A stretch of DNA of 64,000 bases from Zanthoxylum bungeanum (taxonomy: Eukaryota; Streptophyta; Magnoliopsida; Sapindales; Rutaceae). Shown here one piece after another: positions 47,419-59,149 of this stretch. How positions within the stretch are numbered: position 1 is the first letter of the stretch; every line of letters starts with the position of its first letter. The translations under genes and the position numbers were made by a program. The notes under the pieces were generated by a model. That model did not search any database and was not told where the DNA came from. It saw only the letters and a program-made list of their open reading frames with translations. The stretch spans positions 62,001 to 126,000 of the forward strand of contig SKCR01018436.1 of assembly GCA_019454045.1 (NCBI GenBank), in the 5' to 3' direction.

Positions 47419-50049
47419 ACTTATTTAGAAACTTGAGTTGGCGATACTTATAATTTGGGGATAAATGATGAAATATTATTATTATTATTATTTTAGAATA
47501 TAAATGATGAAAGATTATATAAAGAACACTGTAAAAATTTGACTTACGAATCACGAAAAATTACACGAATTGCCAAGCAAAAATATCTTAAATTAAAGAG
47601 ACGAAAAACGACAAACAAAAGAGTAAAGTTGTATTTTTCTTATATTTTGCTCCGTAAAGGAAAGAGAAGCTTTTTTGTAATATTTTTTTTTAAAGAAAAA
47701 TATCAATCGAATATCTAATTTTGACCCGTTATTAAAAATACACAAATCTTGAAATTTTATTCACCGCTCCTCAAAAATTACAAAACGTATCAAAAATGTA
47801 AAAAATATCCACATATTTTGTATCATATATATTCCTAATGTTCGATACATGTTCAATTATATACTCAAATTTGGTACAAATTTGACACATTTTATCGTCC
47901 TAAAATGGACTAGTGAATAAAATTTCAAAATTTTTGTATTTTTACAGCGTGTCAATCGGTAGGTATATAATTGATAATTTCCTTTTTTTAATTTTTTTTT
48001 TTGTGTTTTTCTTTATCTCTTGTACTTTATTATTTATTTGTTTTATATTAATATTCGCTGTTATATTTCTATTTTTTACTTTAATATTTATTTTCTTTTG
48101 TATTTTTCTATTTTACGCTAATGCTTATTGTATTGAGGTTTCTTTAAATTTGTAATCACTTTTTAAATTAATTAGATTTATACCATTAAACTCACAAAAC
48201 ATTAAATATTTTAAAATTAATTGGAATATTTTTATAATTTTAAAATTAAAAGGAGACACTTCCATAATTTTGAAAAAAATGTAGTGTCTTTTTCTAAATA
48301 TTCTTTAAAAAAAATTAAAATCCAACTAAACACGTGCCCTAAGCCTCAACATGGCTTCGCCACTGGTGGTCGCAATGGAAAGATTTTGACAATCTCCTTA
48401 AATTTCAATCACTACCAGTCTCATAATATTTTAATCATCATCGATCCCCCTTTGCTTGAAAAACACCATCTCATCTTTATCATTCCTGGAGATAATAGAG
48501 GCCACTGGCCAGAGAAATGCATTATACGTTGATTAAAATTAAGTGTGTAAAAGCAGAAATTGACATAATTAATTAGTGAATTGGAAGCAAAATGAACCCC
48601 CGAAAGAAGGGTGGTGACACGTGAATATGATAAATTAGCGGTGAGGGTAACACGTGACAGTAACGATTGAATCAGGTGGTGGCAGTGACCGTTGGAACAT
48701 TTACTGTGAAATTGCAATAATTGGTACCTAGGTAGAAAAATTCAACAAATAATAATGATGCTGTTGACGAAGCCTCCATAAATGAACGGATACAGTTTGT
48801 TGATTCTTTTTTGTATTTTAGTTTTGATGTGGTTGTTGCATATACATCCGGATCATCTAGTGCATTATTTGCTGTATGGCAAAAGAGATTTGCACCAAAT
48901 CTTCCTGTGCATGCGGATCCTAAAATTGTCTTTATTTATTTATAGGCATAAATCAATCATCATTTCATTTGGCTGTCTTATTTTTATTGCTTGAATAGTG
49001 TGCTACGAAACTTCAATCTGTTTCTTGATGTAATTCACTGGACATGCACAACCAACTAGGTGCAAAACAATATATAGTGGACTAAGATTCTTTAGTTCAA
49101 TTGTCTATATGAAATTGAAAATTGAATTTTGATGCACTGCCTGTGCAATTTTTTTTTTTTTTATTTATTTATTGTTATGATTTAAATATAAATTTTTATC
49201 ATATAATTATAAATCATAATTAATAAAAAATTTAACTCAATAAAGAATCCAACGACTTTAAAAAGTTTACATCACCACCTAAAAAGGTAAAAAGCAACCA
49301 CCTGATCCAAAGCTTTTTTTATAAGACTGAATCTTTAGATGAAATCTGAACTTGTATCATAACATTTGAATTCAATGAAACAAGCCTCTTTCAAATTGAA
49401 ATTATTACAATAAGAATCATTACTAACCAACAAAACTTTCAAATCTGATGATATGAATCCAATTCTCCTTATAGCGCTCCTCTACATGTGGCATGCAGTT
49501 GAGTTGATGCTCCCTCAATTTGCTACAAAGCGTGGATTTGAAAACTACAGCGGAATCCAAACGACAGCGTTTAACTTGCTTATTTGACGAGCATCATCGA
49601 GTCATCGAATGTGATGATCATCATTAAGCTGTCCCACTCCCAGCGCACTTTGGCAGTTGTTTTGATTCGAACCAAACTTCACTAAATTGGGACCCATCAA
49701 CGTTTTTTCATTCGAGATAATATGCACACGTGCGCCGGTGCCTATCTCGAAAGCTAGCCAGAAAAGCTCCACAAACATACATATACTTTTCATATTCCTT
49801 TTTTATATACAAAACCAAAACCAAAACCAAAACCAAAACCAAAATTAAAATGAAATCTAAAAGCATGTAATTCAATTTGAACTAGAAAAGGCTGTATTTT
49901 ATTTTCTTTAATATTCAATCATATAAATGAATAATATAACGTAATTTGAACTCTTTTAAATGCTTTGTTTCATAGTACAACGGCGTTTCCCCATATATTT
50001 CTATAAACAAGAGAAAAATAAAAAGAAGAATCTTTTGATTGATGCCGTA
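47419..50049. other. Intergenic, AT-rich, no supported gene
   Basis: Small open frames here (47913-48155, 48221-48532, 48782-48994, 49602-49793) show no recognised motif and low-complexity composition. Simple repeats: (ATT)n at about 47475-47495 and (AAAACC)n at 49811-49850. Long T-runs occur near 49149. No LTR ends were recognised. Confidence 0.6.
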
Positions 50050-51243
50050 CTATGACTGGGAAACCGATTCAGCCAGTTTCCCAAATCTTTCAACGAGCTC
50101 AGGTGGCAACTGCTTAACTGGCTTTCTTTCCTTCTCTGGTCGAAAATCAAACCCCAAAGCATCCGAAACTTCCTCGGAGCTCCACCCAGATTTTCTAAGA
50201 GAGTCCGAAAACCTATCCGCTTTCAAAAGCAAAGCATCCAAAACCGACTGATTATCCAACATGACCATCTCACCTTCGAAAAAACCAGAAGCCGAAACGT
50301 TGACTATCTCCTCAATATCTGACCCGCTCCACCCGCCTGCTCTTAAAACAGACCCGATTTGACCTAGGTACTCATCGACCCATTTAGGGATTTCGAATCT
50401 GGGCATGTCAATGAACCTCTCTGGCGAACAAGAAGAAGATGAGTTTCTACGGCGCCGATCGATTGCCGCTTCGCTCCAGAACTCCACCCATCTCGGGGTT
50501 CTTGACCCGAGACCCGTATCTAAACTTCTCCGTGAGAAATTCGACGATGACCCAGCTGTTTTCTCACTCACGGATCTTTGTTTTTTAAGCACCTGCGGGT
50601 CGGATTCAGTGCTCCCGCTCCGGAATAACGATTCACGTTCGAAAAAATCAGATAGATCAAAACCGCAACAGAATATCCGATTCTCATCAACGTAAAATAT
50701 CGGATTACCCGCCAAAGTTGGGTTACAAGGAATATAACAATGGTTGAAAATGGGGATTAAGAGCGGGGCTCTTTTAAGCGCATTCCTCGCGACCCGTAAA
50801 GCCTTCTCCGGGTTGGATGGTCTCGGGCCCCAAGATTTTGACCAGAGAGCGTTTCGAGCAATTTGGAACGTTATAGCAACTATGGGAAGATCAAGAGAGG
50901 CGCGGAGGTGGAGACGAGCGGAGCCAGTGGCGCGCCAGTCGGGGAAGCCGGGACCAAGAGGCAAGCCGGCCGAGAGGACGGCGCGGAGGTCAGGAGGGAA
51001 GACGAAGCCGAACTCAGCCTCGGCTCTGGCGAACTCGGCGTCGGATAAACCCGGCTGGACTTGGATACCCGAGTTTTTTAAATGCGTTATGACTTTATCA
51101 GCTAACGAAGAGAATGAAACAAGACCGTTGCGGACTGGGAGTGACGTAGCTGCAGATGGAGCGGCTGCTCTGGCTGATAGACGGCGTAAACCGGCTATGT
51201 GAGCCGGATTAAGGCCGGTCATTCTCTGGTCTACGTCAACCAT
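50050..51243 (-). CDS. Conserved plant protein with SMI1/KNR4-like (SUKH) character, function unknown
   Basis: A 397-residue intronless ORF. The start is set at 51243 ([20 protein letters not shown]), 51 codons inside the longest open frame, because the upstream part is poly-A leader and has no family match. It is higher in GC and codon structure than its surroundings, the only such gene in the window. The region [20 protein letters not shown] followed by [19 protein letters not shown] is the SMI1/KNR4-like pattern. Next come [17 protein letters not shown], then [20 protein letters not shown] and the Cys pair [16 protein letters not shown] Ser/Arg-rich stretch follows. The C-terminus has two similar short blocks, [14 protein letters not shown] and [18 protein letters not shown]. 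In yeast KNR4 relates to cell-wall signalling; the plant role is not known to me. I am confident it is a real gene, less so about the fold. Confidence 0.88.
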   Translation of the reverse strand: MVDVDQRMTGLNPAHIAGLRRLSARAAAPSAATSLPVRNGLVSFSSLADKVITHLKNSGIQVQPGLSDAEFARAEAEFGFVFPPDLRAVLSAGLPLGPGFPDWRATGSARLHLRASLDLPIVAITFQIARNALWSKSWGPRPSNPEKALRVARNALKRAPLLIPIFNHCYIPCNPTLAGNPIFYVDENRIFCCGFDLSDFFERESLFRSGSTESDPQVLKKQRSVSEKTAGSSSNFSRRSLDTGLGSRTPRWVEFWSEAAIDRRRRNSSSSCSPERFIDMPRFEIPKWVDEYLGQIGSVLRAGGWSGSDIEEIVNVSASGFFEGEMVMLDNQSVLDALLLKADRFSDSLRKSGWSSEEVSDALGFDFRPEKERKPVKQLPPELVERFGKLAESVSQS

Positions 51244-51404
51244 TTTTTTTTTTTTTTTTGCCTTTAATAGGAGAAAAAAAAGATTAAAATCAATTGCTGA
51301 GTGTCTTTGTAAGTAAAGAAAACAAAAGCAGAAAACAGAGGATGAAAGGAGAGGTGTTTTGGGAATGGGAGTGGGGAGTTTTTGCTTCGCGATCAAAGGT
51401 TATG

Positions 51405-51412
51405 TATTTATA
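51405..51412 (-). promoter_or_regulatory. Likely TATA box of the SMI1/KNR4-like gene
   Basis: The minus strand reads TATAAATA in gctataaatacataacc, about 160 bases upstream of the ATG, which leaves a leader of about 130 bases. A pure A-run of about 18 bases lies directly before the ATG on the minus strand. Confidence 0.6.
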
Positions 51413-54337
51413 GCTATTATGACTGTGGAGCCCAGCTTTAGATTTTGCTAATGCTCCATTTTCTTAATTTTTTTTCTTAATTAATCTTTTGATTTTTATT
51501 GATAATGATTGGAGTATGTGTTTGGGGTAATAGGTCTGGAAAAGTCGGGATTTGTGAATTTTTATTCCATCTCCGTTATAGATTTATGGTCAAAAATTAT
51601 TTTAAATTTAGTATTTATTTTTGATTTGATATGAAAAATCCTTATGAATCAATCTTGATTCTCGATTGATATTTGATTTTTTTTTTTTTAAATAAAAATT
51701 TGAGATTATAGTGAAAAATCATCTCTAATCTGAGAATAATTTTTTATTCATAACACAAAATTATTTTAAATTCCATTTATATGATAGAAGTTTGAGGTTT
51801 GTTGTCATCTCTAATTTTGAGGGCTCTTTTACGTTAATAAAGGCAATGGATTAAGTTGAATGAAATTTTAGAAAAAGTATTTATGTGAAGTATTATTTGA
51901 ATATAAGGATTGGACCGATTGTAATACTTATTTGTTATGATTTTTAGTAGAAGATTTTTTTTTTTTAATCTCAATTTTTTTTTTCAAAATTTGTGGTAGT
52001 GTTTGTTGAATTTAAATAGAGTTGTTGAGCATTTAAAAAAAATTTATTATGCCTCCACTAATAACTTCTCAAAATTTGAGTTTTGAAAGTAGAGATTGAA
52101 ATGTTTTTTTTTTTTTTTTGGAATTATATAGTCTAAAATACTCTTATTTTATTTTATTATATTATTTCATTTATTTCATAACATGAATTTAAAAAAAAAT
52201 AATCTTTATGATAATTTTATAATTTTGATAAAAACTATTATTAATAACTAAATATCTACCTTTTTTTTTTGGGTCAAAATGCTATTTCTAAAAATGCTAT
52301 TTGTATAAGCATGAAATGCTCAAGTAAGCTTTAATGTTGTGTAATTGATTATCCTGACCTGATCATAAAGAATTTAAAATTTGATTATCATATTATGCGT
52401 TCGAGTTCATGGAATATATTTTTTATAAGAATCTATTATAGTCGAAAATTTTATCTACCACACTTAAACTCAAATCGGATAATTTAACGGTAGAATGTTG
52501 AAGATTGAAAAAAAAAAATTGTGTAATTGACCGTAAAATGTCTGATACGGCCAAATCTGGGACCCAATTAGCAATCGTGAATAAGCTTTGACAGCTTAGG
52601 TAAAGCTAGGCACACAATCATAATATCACATTCCTGTTGTATGCGAACGTTAACTACTTTTATTATTATTTTTATGATAAAGATAATAGTCCAATTTTTC
52701 TTTAAAAAAAAAAAAAAAAAATCAAATGATTAGTCAGATTGATACTTGGTCTCCATGCTTTTTAATTGTTTTTAGTTAAAGAAAATTAAGAATCCATGCG
52801 GAACAAGATATTTGTTTGTGAATGAGAAGGCAGATATAATCATCTCATTAATTAGCATCCTAAGTACCATTCTTATTCATCATTTTTCTAACATAATTAT
52901 TTGATATTTTTTTTCTTGAAATTCAGGGATGGAGAGAAAGTGAAAGAGACTTGAAAGATTATTCTAGATATTATTATTATGCTCCTGTTATTATAAAGCA
53001 AACCTATTAATTATTATAAAATAAATATTAAATAATTTTATCATATTACTGTTTGAGAGATCTAGCCATAGTTTCTTTTTGACAAAATATGAGTTAGGCA
53101 TGTGAATGATAGATGTTAGTGTGGTCTTAATCCCTTAACTTAATCATAATAAAAGCAATTTAATTTCCGTTGTTCGATTACATAAATGGGGTAATAATTT
53201 GAATTCCAATTGAATTCAATTCGCCTCAAATTGTGAAATTTTGATTGGTCATAAGAAATATAAATAATATTTTGATTTTCTGACCTCAAATTCATATTTT
53301 AGAACATATAAATGTTTGCATGCTAGAATTTTCCTATTGATACAATAAATATTTGTCATTTTAAATTTATTGAAAATATAGAAGTATATATTCTTTTAAT
53401 ATTTACTATCACTCATAAATTATTCATGTAATTAATTTTTTTTTGAATAGTTTACCAAACGTATAAGTTAACATAATGTAAAATATTTGGATTTACAACT
53501 CTCATTACTCTCATCTTTGACGTTTTATTATTGAATCGTTTATAGTTGTATTGCTTATTAGACAATACTACCCTTAAAATTGGATTTACTATTTAAATAA
53601 AATTTATTAATAGATATTAATATTTAATATAATAAGTAAATTTCTTATTTGTCTATAAAATTATGTAATTTTTTTTTTCTTAAATTTCATATACAAACCA
53701 AACAATTCATCTATTTAATTTCCCCCCCTTCTTTTCATTTCTCTCATCTCCATTCATCTCCGCACATTTCTTTTTATAAACCTAATTAGTGTCACGAGTT
53801 GCCCGAGAAATTGGATGATGAGTGTTGATAAAGTGAATGAATGGTAATTTGAATGTAGTTGAGAAGTAAGACTCCAGCATTATCGTCGACAGAAGGTGTA
53901 TCCAGTAGTAAAAAATTTACATCTCGGCAAAGAATTAGGTGTTTCCAGTACTCACGTGGCCTTCTAATTCCAAGTATCATCTAAAACCAAAATAATAATT
54001 ATAATAACAACAACGATAATAAATGTGACATCATGTGTTATTGGAAAAGAGATTGATGATCTGTTTAATTATAAAAAGATACAATTCAATTAATTAAACA
54101 CGTGCTTGAGATCAATTATAACTCTAAATTAATGATTTAGCTATTCATAATGTGCAATAAACACATGCGATCACTATCACAAAATAAGAACTCATAAAAA
54201 TAACATTAAAGATTGAAAAGGAAGAAAGAACTCTCGTTTGCAGTCTTCGGTTTCAATCTCCAGCGCCAGTTGATGAACTCGTTTTTATCTTGCTCATGGT
54301 GTTCTTCTATGTCTTTGAGGCTTCAAAAGTATGTTAT

Positions 54338-54340
<3 letters not shown>
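51413..54340. other. Intergenic, AT-rich, no supported gene
   Basis: Long T and A homopolymers (for example near 51678, 52105, 52263 and 52704) and no recognised coding motif. The minus-strand frame 53792-53980 has no family features. No LTR or transposon ends were recognised. Confidence 0.6.

Positions 54341-54374
<34 letters not shown>
54341..54374. repeat. 34-base poly-T tract
   Basis: An uninterrupted T-run. Read on the minus strand it is a poly-A tract following LTR-like promoter sequence. Confidence 0.8.
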
Positions 54375-54377
<3 letters not shown>

Positions 54378-54603
54378 GTTTTGGACGAGCTTATATTTAT
54401 ATAGGAGGCATTGGGAGCTCTCCTTCTTAAGAAATGTGAGTTATTCACACACCAAGAATCCCATCCGTGTCGTAATACGCAGAGCTCGGCATCGCGATGC
54501 TGGCTCTTTTTGATCGGGCGTCGCGACACTCATAGACCGGCATTGTGCCGCACACAAGAAATTACATTCCGCACCGAATTTGCACTACAGCGTGTCGTGA
54601 TGT
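54375..54603 (-). repeat. LTR-promoter-like fragment, minus orientation
   Basis: On the minus strand it carries gtgtcgcgacgccc and gcatcgcgatgccgagctc followed by tatataaatataagctc. That is the same order as the GC-rich repeats and TATA of solo LTR D (9901-9970). Likely a piece of a related LTR. Boundaries and TSD are not resolved. Confidence 0.5.
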
Positions 54604-54652
54604 TGACTGGAAAGAGAATCAAATGTTTAATGATAGATAATGAAAGAGAATA
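54604..54652 (+). pseudogene. Copia integrase scrap
   Basis: Reads GKRIKCLMIDNEREYS and is a near copy of 6636-6687 in element A, so it is from the same or a sister copia family. It ends where the CACTA end begins. Confidence 0.65.
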
Positions 54653-54672
54653 TTCACTACAAAAAATAAGGC

Positions 54673-55070
54673 CTTTTGCGTCGAAAACAATCGACACAAA
54701 AAGTAAATAGTTCGACGCCAAAAATAAATGGCGTCGAATAATTTCGACGCTAAACTTAGACGCTAAAATCTGGATGAGAAAGACAATTAGCGTCGAAATA
54801 CAAATTATCGACGCTAAAACCTCTTACTTTGCGTCCAACTACTTTCGACGAAAAAGAATAATTACCGACGCTAAAGTTCATATTTGGCGACGAAAGTATT
54901 TGACACTAAAAATTAAACTTTTAGCGTCGAATTTATTCGACACTAAAAGCAATAAATTAAATATTATTTGTATACTTTTAGCGTCGAACTGTTCGACGCT
55001 AAAAGTGTACAAATATTATTTTTTTTATTTCTTTTAGCGTCGAAAATATCGACGCTAAAAATATAAAAAT
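54673..55070 (+). repeat. CACTA subterminal repeats
   Basis: About 20 copies of gcgtcga or its inverse tcgacgc, often paired as ttttagcgtcga...tcgacgctaaaa (for example 54974-55002 and 55033-55059). Such repeats bind the transposase in En/Spm elements. Confidence 0.85.
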
Positions 55071-55277
55071 ATTCTTAAAAAAATTATCATTTTACATAAT
55101 TTTGCTTTGAAATATTCAATTTAATATTTTAAAAAAATTTATTATTTCAAAAAAAAAAATCAATTAATATCATAATTACGAAATATTCTAATAATTATAA
55201 TAAAAATTTATTAAATAAAAAATACATAGTATATTAAAACTATCTGTTCTGAATGTTTATACAAATGAAAATAAAAT

Positions 55278-55449
55278 TTATTGTTGATGTGATGGGGCAC
55301 TCGAGCCCGATGCACTCCGGCCGAGTAAGGCCCCCAACATCTCCCGGAAAGCCCGTATCTGCTGGTCGAACGCCTCCATTTTCTTTTCGTGGTCCACCTT
55401 GACTTGTAGTAGCTCCTCCTGAGTCTTCTTCAGCTCGTCTTGGTTGGGT
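55278..55449 (-). pseudogene. CACTA gene, last coding part (coiled coil)
   Basis: The minus strand reads ELKKTQEELLQVKVDHEKKM then AFDQQIRAFREMLGALLG, ending at the stop at 55278. This is a helix-forming C-terminus as in En/Spm-type (Ptta) proteins. The upper boundary is set by the LTR fragment. Confidence 0.7.
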
Positions 55450-55775
55450 TTTAAGGTTGGGTTTTGGTTTCTTTATATAGTGGTGGAATAGGTTTTGGAT
55501 GTGCTTGCTAGGGTTTCTTGTTATTGTGTCGTGTGTTTGTGGGCTTGGCGTGCATGGGCTTTCATGGGTTGCGGGGGTTTTGGGGCCAAGGCTAATATTT
55601 ATAAAAGAAATCGACTAAGCGAACCCGAGGCTAACCAGTGAGTTTAAATTTGACGAGGTATTAATTTTAGAATTTTCCCTTCCGGCATCCGTTTCCCGTG
55701 ACTTCCGCGACTTATCAAGTAATGCCTCCATACGAGGCTCATCATTGGGCCTTTTGCAAAAATACAGTATCTACA
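55450..55775 (-). repeat. Truncated Ogre-like LTR (same family as element B)
   Basis: In minus orientation it starts TGTAGATACTG at 55775 and follows element B's 3' LTR start (gatgagcctcgtatggaggc; aagtcgcggaagtcacggg). It carries tatataaag near 55472, probably the LTR promoter. It interrupts the CACTA gene. The left boundary is approximate. Confidence 0.8.
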
Positions 55776-55937
55776 AGTGTCAAAAGAAACAATAATGCGT
55801 GCAGATGACGTTGTCTTCTTACGAGTGCCAAGGACGACGTTGTACGCTGTCTGGTTCTTGAAAATCAATTGCGATAACTGCTTATCTAGTATCGGGTCGG
55901 ACCATGTCTCCAGAGTTTGATGTTGGAGCTCCACCAT
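55776..55937 (-). pseudogene. CACTA gene, middle exon
   Basis: The minus strand reads MVELQHQTLETWSDPILDKQ, then LIFKNQTAYNVVLGTRKKTT. In En/Spm-type proteins a similar segment precedes the coiled coil. No clear acceptor AG is seen before it. Confidence 0.6.
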
Positions 55938-56036
55938 TTCGTTATGTTTAAAAAATATATTAAGTTAATGTTAGAATTTGAAAAGAAAAAATCAATTTAA
56001 AATAATAATTATTTTATTTTAAAAACTGAAACTTAC

Positions 56037-56138
56037 ATAGCAGCGTTCGACTTCTTCATTGATCAATTTTTTCTTCTCATTGTAGTGCGTCACTCGAAAA
56101 AAATCTGGAAATGACTGCACCTCACCCGTGTTACTCTG
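56037..56138 (-). pseudogene. CACTA gene, upstream exon
   Basis: 34 codons between an acceptor (tttttag before 56138) and a donor (gtaag after 56037). It contains GEVQSFPDFFRVTHYNEKKK. Exon boundaries are consistent with the neighbours. Confidence 0.65.
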
Positions 56139-56220
56139 CTAAAAATATAAAATAATTGTACTATTATTCAACATTAGTAAAAATGATGAATTGTTAAATT
56201 ACAGTTTAGGATATATTTAC

Positions 56221-56330
56221 CTCAGAATGTTCGACACGATGTTTGATAAATGGCTTGAAACCTCCACGGTGGTTAAAACACAAGTGACTTCGATTCTCCA
56301 CATTTCCATGACATTTATTCTCCATTTAAC
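56221..56330 (-). pseudogene. CACTA gene, first exon in window
   Basis: The minus strand reads HRGGFKPFIKHRVEHSE and ends at a donor GTAAAT (plus 56215-56220). It is cut at its 5' side by the element H LTR. Confidence 0.65.
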
Positions 56331-58230
56331 TGTTATGGTTGGTGCTCGAAGTGCCAATCCGAATTGTATTTATGTCCGATTCATGAATACGAACAATTCA
56401 TTTTCCATAATATTACTTATTTATGGTAATACTTCATGATTTTATATACATATGCCATGTATACAGGACTGACAGATTCTATCTGATACTCACGGGATAT
56501 CATAACCATCAGTCCACACCCAACGAACATGCGGAGGTGGGATTTGACGTTCTTATCTATATCCCCGGTATAATATTGATAGCATGTGACAGATGGATTA
56601 TACATATGCAATGACCTCGACTTGCATAGTTTAGCAAGATTATCTATGGTCGTCATAATTTACGAGTGGGTGAATTATCGACACGAAATTGGATTTCGTG
56701 ACGAATAAACCTAAACTTAGAGAGTCCCACAATATGAAGTGTACTCGTTGAGCACTTGGGCAACGCGTTATGAATAATATAGATTATTCATAATACTTCA
56801 CCGAATTAAATGAGTGAATTCGTGTCGTTTAAATGGTTAAACGAAAATATATGCATTAGGGGTATTTCGGTCATTTGATAATTAATGTGTATTTGTATTT
56901 GATACATATTAATTATTTATCAAATGAGATTTTGACACATGCCATTAATATATGTATTTGTTATTTAATGTAAATAAAAATACATATATAATAATAATCG
57001 CATTAATTAATTATTTAGATGTTTAAATGTTAAAATATCTAGATAATTAAATTATTCCAATATTACATAATTGTTATGCAATATGTTTGATTATTATTGG
57101 TTACATATGGCATGATTTTATTAAGCTTAAAGTTTACAAATTGGATTTGTTAACTTAAAGGTTATTATTATTAATTAATTAGATTAATTGACCAAATGAC
57201 CAAAATACCCTTCTTTAAACACCCTAAGTCAGTTTTGGCTTACTATTTAAAGTTGAAATTTTTTTTTTCTCTTTAATCAAGCTCCCATGGTTGAAACCTA
57301 TCTCCATTAAAGCACCCAAAAATTTGTTTGAAGAAACAAGAAAGAAAATGAAGAAATTCAAGAAAAAGTTTAAGGAAATTAGGAGATTTGGAGGTAATCT
57401 TCATAACTCTTAAACTTAGAAAGTTTGTTTCTTGTTCTTGAATATCTAGAATAGTTCTAGGGTTTATTCCTTTCTTAGATTTTGGGGCTTTTTCATTTGG
57501 AGGATGAATTTGGATGCTAGATGCATGTGTGAAGTTGGATTGGATGATATTAGTGTAATATTGATTCAATTTTATCATTTGATGACTTTTTGCCATTCTA
57601 GAGTGTTATGACCACTCTTGTAACTCCTAAATTTTTTTTTGAGTTCTTCATAGATGGTGGCTTTGGTTGGTGTTAATGTTGAGAAAATTGGATTTAAAGC
57701 ATGAAAAATGGTATTTTTAATTACCAAATCAGATTTGGATGTTCTGTGATTTTGGTGATGAAAAGTATGTTGTATAAATATATTGGATGTGTTTTGGGCA
57801 TTGAAACAATTGCCATAAATTATTTCGGAGTTGAAATATGCGAAAACGGTGAAAAACGGCGTTACCTGGTGAGTTTCGGGCTTACCAGATGTCCGCTGTC
57901 CAAATAGTGAATTGGTCACTGTTTGGGCAGCCCATGAACTGCCCAAGTACTATTGGAGCTGACCTGGTCAGCCCCCATGTGTGTTGGTTGGTCGGTTCGG
58001 ACAAAAATGTGTTTTATGCCATTTTGCGGAAAAATATTTTTGTAAAAGTTTTACGATGTTTCTAACCTATTTATGTCATTATTTGATATTGAATAAATAT
58101 GTTTAAGTGAAATATGAAAGAATTATTCAAATTGGATATTGAATAATTTATTTGGTAATTTTAAAAGTTTTAAAGTTATGAATTCGCCAAAACCGCGAGC
58201 TTCCGTTGCGCCAACGCTAAAACCTCAACA
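56331..58230 (+). repeat. Element H 5' LTR
   Basis: Starts TGTTATGGTTGG and ends AACCTCAACA. Relative to the 3' LTR it lacks several hundred bases after ttttatatacatat near 56455. Open frames within (56423-56614, 57273-57946) are not genes. Confidence 0.85.
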
Positions 58231-58233
58231 AAA

Positions 58234-58245
58234 TGGTATCAGAGC
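58234..58245 (+). other. Element H primer-binding site (initiator Met-tRNA)
   Basis: tggtatcagagc three bases after the LTR end, the same site and spacing as element F. Confidence 0.9.
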
Positions 58246-58597
58246 AAGTCTGATCCTTCATCCATTACATTTGTCATGCTTGATATATGATATATAATCC
58301 AATTTTGATATTTGCACATGCATGTAATTTAAATGTTTCTTAACTTTTCGGTTCTACGTTAACGAAAAAAACATAACGTAGATTTAATGGTTAAGTAAAG
58401 TTGTGTTTTCCCAAGTGGAGTTAAACTATTGAGAAATTGATCTAGATTAAAAATATGCATTTGATGTAGAGTAAAACCATCTTTAGGAATATCCCCGCTT
58501 AAATAAGACATTAAAGTAACTAGTACTAGGAATACTTATTTCTTGGTCCGCATTGTCAGTACGGATGCAAATGATTTTCTGATGCTGTAGCTATATC

Positions 58598-58894
58598 GTG
58601 CCAAAACTGTGCAGTTCTGGCTGATGGTAGTTCATTTGCACCGGTAGAAATTATATGATAAGAGACAAATTCAAGTGAAAGTGGAAATCCTGAACATGCC
58701 AAAGCTGTCAGGACTACATCGGTAGCTTGAGTTTGTCACTGACAAGTGCAGCCTTGATACGCCTCCTTGTGAATGTGCCAAAGCTGTCATAACGAGAAAC
58801 GGTCAGGACCGAAATCAGGAGTCACAGCTAGTGTGATTGACAATGAGTTGTCTACCTGTGAATATACGTAGGCGAGAACGTGCCAAAGCAGTGA
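58598..58894 (+). repeat. Four-fold repeated tgccaaagctgtca motif in element H leader
   Basis: Units at about 58598 (cgtgccaaaactgtgcag), 58695 (catgccaaagctgtcag), 58773 (tgtgccaaagctgtcata) and 58879 (cgtgccaaagcagtgag). The blocks around them match the element F leader: cgagaaac...ggaccg, gtgattgacaa(a)tgagttg and tgtaggcgag. Confidence 0.7.
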
Positions 58895-59149
58895 GTCGAA
58901 ATATATTCACGGGGTCCACTTCTCACTATGGAATTCAATTTAATTATTGGATTCCCATTTTCCGTTGGGGATTACGATATTATGTAAAGTAGTGGGAGTC
59001 ACTGCTGGGTTAAAAATCCATAACTAAGGCATTGTGTAATATTATGAAAAAGGCTGCTAATGTTTCCTTTATTCTATTGTGTATATAGAATTAAACTTCC
59101 AATCCACTGCATGCATATTATTTATATATATGTTTTCTGACTTTCTTAT

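Larger units (their letters stand above)
54655..56330 (-). mobile_element. CACTA transposon, one end with remnants of its gene
   Basis: Begins CACTACAAAAAAT after att (54652-54654, possible half of a 3-base TSD). It is followed by dense subterminal repeats and then minus-strand exon remnants of an En/Spm-type protein. Its other end is not in the window: element H begins at 56331. A piece of an Ogre-like LTR sits inside (55450-55775). Confidence 0.85.

Noticed and set aside
48782..48994. 70-codon hydrophobic frame as a membrane protein gene
   Set aside because: Short, no conserved motif recognised, AT-rich composition that yields Leu/Ile/Phe by chance; no promoter or splice support.
50405..51202. 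Plus-strand frames of 96 and 152 codons
   Set aside because: They are antisense shadows of the minus-strand SMI1/KNR4-like gene, which has the conserved protein.
53792..53980. 62-codon minus-strand frame
   Set aside because: No family features and no support beyond being open.
56077..56085. gtagtg as the second end of the CACTA transposon
   Set aside because: It lies inside an exon of the CACTA gene, is not preceded by the T-run expected of the inverted end, and no subterminal repeats surround it.
57575..57946. 123-codon minus-strand frame
   Set aside because: Lies inside the element H 5' LTR and reads against its orientation; chance frame.
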